A model generated the notes under the pieces. The model was not told the DNA's origin and did no database searches. It saw nothing but the letters and a program-made list of their open reading frames with translations. Shown one piece after another: positions 62,369-64,000 of a DNA stretch of 64,000 nt. This DNA comes from Lachnospira sp900551945 (GTDB lineage Bacteria > Bacillota > Clostridia > Lachnospirales > Lachnospiraceae), in the NCBI GenBank assembly GCA_048380335.1, contig DBFCCI010000045.1, positions 1 to 64,000 on the forward strand, read 5' to 3'. The position numbers were made by a program, and so were the translations under genes. Numbering within the stretch: position 1 is the first letter of the stretch; each line of letters begins with the position of its first letter.

Positions 62369-63862
62369 ATGAAGATAAAATCTACTTTAACAAGGCTTTT
62401 ATCGTGTTTTGTAGCGTTTATGGCAGTAATGTTATTTTCTACAAATACATTTGCTGATGAACAGGTTAATTACGATGACCAGATTTCATTACATTCTGAT
62501 ACTAACTCACAAGACACACAAAACACTACTCCTGCTAAGGCTGCACAATCACTTGATATTTCAATAAGTGCATCTTCTGGTAAAGAGACTTCTTACTTAA
62601 AAGATAGCTCTTATTATACATACACTTCTTACTCAGCAGGCGACACTCTTACCATCACATCACAACAGCCAATGTATGGTATCTATGTTATATGGGGTGC
62701 TAAAACAGACGAATGGACATTAAGTTATAATAGTCAAACAAAACAATGTGGTACTAATGGCTTCTTACATGAATACGTTGAAATACCAGAAGGCACTAAT
62801 AGCTGTACTATTGAACTTTCAAAAGGAGAAACAATATGTGATATTTACGCATATAGTGATGGTACTCTACCTAGTGATGTAGAAGTATGGCAACCCTCTT
62901 GTGATAATGCTGATTTTTTAGTATTTTCAACTCATGCCGATGATGAAATTCTATTTCTTGGTGGTATACTTGCAACTTATGGCGGCGAATTAAATGACAA
63001 AGTTCAAGTTGTATACATGACTAATTACTGGAATGGTGCTAAGATACGAGAACATGAAAAGCTAGATGGCTTATGGGCTAGTGGAATTAAGTATTATCCT
63101 GTAAATGGAGATTTTGACGACTTATATGCAACTACCCTTGATGGTGCAAAGCAAATATATAATATTGATGATGTAACTGAATTTGTAACTGAACAAATTC
63201 GTCGTTTTAAGCCGCTTGTATGCGTAACACAAGACATTAATGGTGAATATGGTCATGGTGGACATATGCTTCTTGCAACAAGTGTTCAAACAGCCGTTAA
63301 TTCTTCAATGAAAGAAGATTTTTATCCAAATTCAGCTACGACTTATGAAACTTGGGATGTACCAAAGACTTATCTTCACCTTTATCCCGAAAATACAATA
63401 ACTTTAAATCTTAGAACACCTTTAAATAAATTTGATGGACAAACTGCTCTTGAAGTTGCTGCTGCCGCCTACAAAAAACACGTTTCACAACAATGGTGTT
63501 GGTTCTATGTATCAGACGATTATGAATATAGCTGTGCTAACTTCGGTCTTTATAGAACAACTGTAGGCAATGACACTGGAAATGATATGCTTGAACACGT
63601 TACAACTTATGAAGAACAAGAAGAACAGGCAAGAATACAAGCTGAACAGGCTTCTATCTCAGCCTCAATTGCACAGTCAGAAGCTGAAAGTGCTTCAATT
63701 GCAGAAGAACAAAAAGCCATTAATAAGGCAAATAGAAATTCAACAATTAAAGTAGTTGTTATTGTTTTAATTGTAATCGTTGTCATTGCAGGAACACTTA
63801 CCATCATACGTTATATAAATGTCGTAAACGCAAGAAAACACAAACGTAGAAGACGCAAATAA
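62369..63862 (+). CDS. Membrane-anchored, extracellular PIG-L family deacetylase
   Basis: A 497-residue protein. A signal peptide (1-~30, cut near TFADEQ) leads to a beta-rich N-terminal domain (~45-170), the PIG-L deacetylase domain (~175-400) with zinc motif THADDE (usually HPDDE) and HGGHMLLA, then a charged Glu/Gln/Ala coiled coil (~415-455), a membrane helix (~462-484) and a basic end (KHKRRRRK). So the enzyme is outside the cell, held by a C-terminal anchor. It would remove N-acetyl groups from an amino sugar in a surface glycan. ATG 62369 is chosen over 62357, since AGGAAA lies just before it. Confidence 0.9.
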   Translation: MKIKSTLTRLLSCFVAFMAVMLFSTNTFADEQVNYDDQISLHSDTNSQDTQNTTPAKAAQSLDISISASSGKETSYLKDSSYYTYTSYSAGDTLTITSQQPMYGIYVIWGAKTDEWTLSYNSQTKQCGTNGFLHEYVEIPEGTNSCTIELSKGETICDIYAYSDGTLPSDVEVWQPSCDNADFLVFSTHADDEILFLGGILATYGGELNDKVQVVYMTNYWNGAKIREHEKLDGLWASGIKYYPVNGDFDDLYATTLDGAKQIYNIDDVTEFVTEQIRRFKPLVCVTQDINGEYGHGGHMLLATSVQTAVNSSMKEDFYPNSATTYETWDVPKTYLHLYPENTITLNLRTPLNKFDGQTALEVAAAAYKKHVSQQWCWFYVSDDYEYSCANFGLYRTTVGNDTGNDMLEHVTTYEEQEEQARIQAEQASISASIAQSEAESASIAEEQKAINKANRNSTIKVVVIVLIVIVVIAGTLTIIRYINVVNARKHKRRRRK

Positions 63863-63892
63863 CATAAAACTCACATTTTTAAGTCTGCCATA

Positions 63893-63952
63893 TTTCTAAT
63901 TCTATTGTGTAATGCAATAAGTTAGTATATGACAGACCTTTTTAACTTTTAA
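63893..63952 (+). terminator. Terminator of the PIG-L gene
   Basis: GTCTGCCATAT pairs with ATATGACAGAC, extended by CTAA/TTAG inside, followed by TTTTTAA. Confidence 0.85.
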
Positions 63953-64000
63953 CTACTTTTTATAAATTGTATTAAAATAAAAAACTAAAGCAATTTATAT

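Overview
The window is AT-rich chromosomal DNA from an endospore-forming, low-GC Firmicute of the Clostridia, most likely a gut or rumen Lachnospiraceae. The evidence is a complete spoIIAA-spoIIAB-sigF operon next to a complete spoVAA-AE operon, a tetrahydrofolate riboswitch in front of an ECF folate S component, several systems for plant-polysaccharide use, IS200/IS605-type remnants and strong AAGGAGG-like ribosome binding sites. The species assignment is inference. There is no sign of phage, plasmid, CRISPR, rRNA or tRNA.

Layout. (1) 1-1.1 kb: a 5'-truncated NAGPA-like gene and a small membrane protein. (2) 1.1-14.1 kb: a sugar locus. A divergent AraC regulator faces a GH31 alpha-glycosidase and a three-gene TRAP transporter; then come a DUF4867 protein, a fucose/arabinose-isomerase-like enzyme, an FGGY (xylulokinase-type) kinase, a small transaldolase and a ROK repressor. 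Together they read as glycoside import, cytoplasmic hydrolysis, aldose-ketose isomerisation, phosphorylation and C3-unit transfer. The substrate is unknown. (3) 14.1-22.6 kb: a mixed housekeeping stretch (DUF2079 membrane protein, hisC, queH, a LiaF-like protein, riboswitch-folT, a phosphodiesterase, a hydroxyacyl-CoA-type dehydrogenase). It carries long palindromic repeats, of which four related copies are recognised between 12.7 and 22.6 kb. (4) 22.9-28.9 kb: a secreted GH5 glucanase with C-terminal wall-binding repeats, a subtilisin-like protease, a beta-helix-like unknown protein, flavodoxin, and a structured ~220-nt RNA lying between IS605-type end hairpins. (5) 29-38.9 kb: an unknown coiled-coil protein, folC, a 46-residue small protein, a zinc-ribbon/TPR membrane protein, then the two sporulation operons. 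(6) 38.9-54.4 kb: a class A PBP with an Asn-rich tail, a YigZ protein, a highly expressed-looking carbohydrate ABC transporter (lipoprotein plus two permeases), an ankyrin-GH43 fusion, a helical GH105-like protein, a GH28 polygalacturonase and an exporter-type ABC protein. (7) 54.4-64 kb: XRE regulator, TypA/BipA, a decayed TnpB element, an S66 peptidase, a two-component system with a degenerate kinase domain, MecA and a membrane-anchored PIG-L deacetylase.

Most unusual items: the structured RNA enclosed by IS605-like ends; the family of ~150-bp near-palindromes; a FolT protein split by a four-helix membrane insertion that resembles the module fused to the N-terminus of the ABC permease at 44.9 kb; and the ankyrin-GH43 fusion. 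All calls come from reading sequence and translations by eye; no search was run.
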